Shown here: positions 6,245-6,664 of the stretch, one piece after another
How positions within the stretch are numbered: the first letter of the stretch is position 1
Layout: each line of letters opens with the position of its first letter
NCBI GenBank assembly: GCA_934647145.1
Contig: CAKUFB010000149.1
Location: 1 to 6,664 of the forward strand
From: an uncultured Clostridia bacterium
GTDB lineage: Bacteria; Bacillota; Clostridia; Christensenellales; Aristaeellaceae
DNA length: 6,664 nucleotides
Direction: 5' to 3'
Made by a program: the position numbers and the translations under genes
The notes under the pieces: model-generated
Database searches by the model: none
The model's input: the letters and a program-made list of their open reading frames with translations, nothing else
What the model was told of the DNA's origin: nothing

Positions 6245-6322
6245 CCGGATAAAACACGAACCCAGCCGCCATAAATTGGAGCGGCTGGGTTCTTCGAATC
6301 CGCAAGACTTGCTTGCGGATTG
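6212..6322. repeat. 111-bp direct repeat, copy 1
   Basis: This stretch matches 6404-6514 with three differences in 111 bases, all in the first 50 or so. It contains the 33-bp unit, then a 12-bp perfect stem GAACCCAGCCGC/GCGGCTGGGTTC with an AT-rich 11-nt loop (about 6258-6292), then a 10-bp perfect stem AATCCGCAAG/CTTGCGGATT with a 5-nt loop (about 6298-6322). No open frame through it looks like a real protein. Confidence 0.92.
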
Positions 6323-6403
6323 CTGGTCGGCGTTGCCGACGCGGGCGGGCTGGGGGAGGCTCCGCTCTGCTTCGCGCTCCCCCAGACCCCCACCGAAGTT
6401 TGT
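6323..6403. other. Hairpin segment between the two 111-bp repeats
   Basis: It holds GTCGGC/GCCGAC (about 6326-6340) and a 9-bp perfect stem CTGGGGGAG (6350-6358) with CTCCCCCAG (6377-6385), followed by ACCCCCACC. This stem and tail match, on the opposite strand, the hairpin and tail at 4004-4048. Confidence 0.75.
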
Positions 6404-6514
6404 CCGGTCGGCAGGGCCGACTGCCGGTTGCTGCCGCCGGATAGAACACGAACCCAGCCGCCATAAATTGGAGCGGCTGGGTTCTTCGAATCCGCAAGAC
6501 TTGCTTGCGGATTG
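6404..6514. repeat. 111-bp direct repeat, copy 2
   Basis: This is the second copy of 6212-6322, with a period of 192 bp. Both stems, including their loops, are unchanged; the three substitutions lie outside them or in the GC-rich leading part. Confidence 0.92.
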
Positions 6515-6517
6515 ACC

Positions 6518-6586
6518 GGCGGGCACTGCCCGCCCCAGACTGTCGAAAAACCCCCGGAGAGCTCGAGAGGGTCGCAACCCTCTCGA
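6518..6586. other. Two further perfect stem-loops
   Basis: GGCGGGC/GCCCGCC (6518-6524 with 6528-6534, ACT loop) is followed by CCAGAC as in the other C-tailed hairpins. TCGAGAGGGT/ACCCTCTCGA (6563-6572 with 6577-6586) is 10 bp with a CGCA loop. From here to the window end I see no gene. Confidence 0.7.
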
Positions 6587-6633
6587 ACTTTCAATCGCGC
6601 CCAGCGGCGTGTACGGTGGGCACGGGACGATTT

Positions 6634-6664
6634 TTGCTCTGGAAAATCTCATTTTCCAGAGCAA
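6634..6664. other. Perfect 14-bp stem-loop at the window edge; possible terminator
   Basis: TTGCTCTGGAAAAT (6634-6647) pairs perfectly with ATTTTCCAGAGCAA (6651-6664) around CTC. It ends exactly at the window edge, so the stem may be longer and the sequence after it is not visible. A run of five T precedes it, which would be A on the minus strand, so it does not look like a minus-strand terminator; a plus-strand one cannot be judged. Confidence 0.6.

Noticed and set aside
4197..6515. 772-codon open frame on the plus strand
   Set aside because: It lies antisense to oleate hydratase, whose catalytic motifs are all intact; it has no recognisable domain and runs on into the repeat region. It is a product of biased third-position GC.
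6179..6534. CRISPR array
   Set aside because: The repeats are 33 bp in direct tandem and 111 bp with one 81-bp spacer. There are no regularly spaced unique spacers and no cas genes.
5986..6664. Minus-strand frames of about 143 to 216 codons through the direct repeats
   Set aside because: They translate the repeats in several frames at once (RRQQPAVGPAD in one, an unrelated peptide in another), cross the oleate hydratase promoter and have no domain.

Overview
The window looks like a piece of a GC-rich genome from the Clostridia (Bacillota), probably gut-associated. This is an inference from three things: a secreted CAP-domain protein with a bacterial Ig-like domain of a type common in that class, an EF-G paralogue with the P-loop GHGGDGKT, and strong AGGAGG-type ribosome binding sites with sigma-A-like promoters. 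There are three protein-coding genes and no tRNA, rRNA, CRISPR array, transposase or phage gene.

Layout from left to right. Positions 1-210 are a 75-bp tandem repeat (2.8 copies) made of small hairpins, ending one base from the stop codon of the first gene. Positions 211-1473 (minus) encode the secreted CAP/Ig-like protein. A 176-bp divergent intergenic region (1474-1649) carries promoters for both directions. Positions 1650-3731 (plus) encode a full-length EF-G-like translation GTPase, closed by a clear intrinsic terminator at 3761-3795. The convergent gap 3796-4217 holds a dense cluster of stem-loops and the probable terminator of the next gene. Positions 4218-6011 (minus) encode oleate hydratase (OhyA), with a good promoter at 6044-6071. 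The rest, about 6072-6664, has no credible gene. It holds a 33-bp tandem repeat, two 111-bp direct repeats and several perfect stem-loops, the last of which runs to the window edge.

The three genes do not form an operon or an obvious pathway. One is an envelope or secreted protein, one acts on the ribosome, and one hydrates unsaturated fatty acids. The gene content is ordinary. The unusual part is the intergenic DNA: most of it is hairpin repeats, and one hairpin type (a GC stem followed by an ACCCC tail) recurs in three separate gaps and in both orientations. The EF-G paralogue also departs from the usual G3 and G4 GTPase motifs. I found no convincing new multi-gene system.
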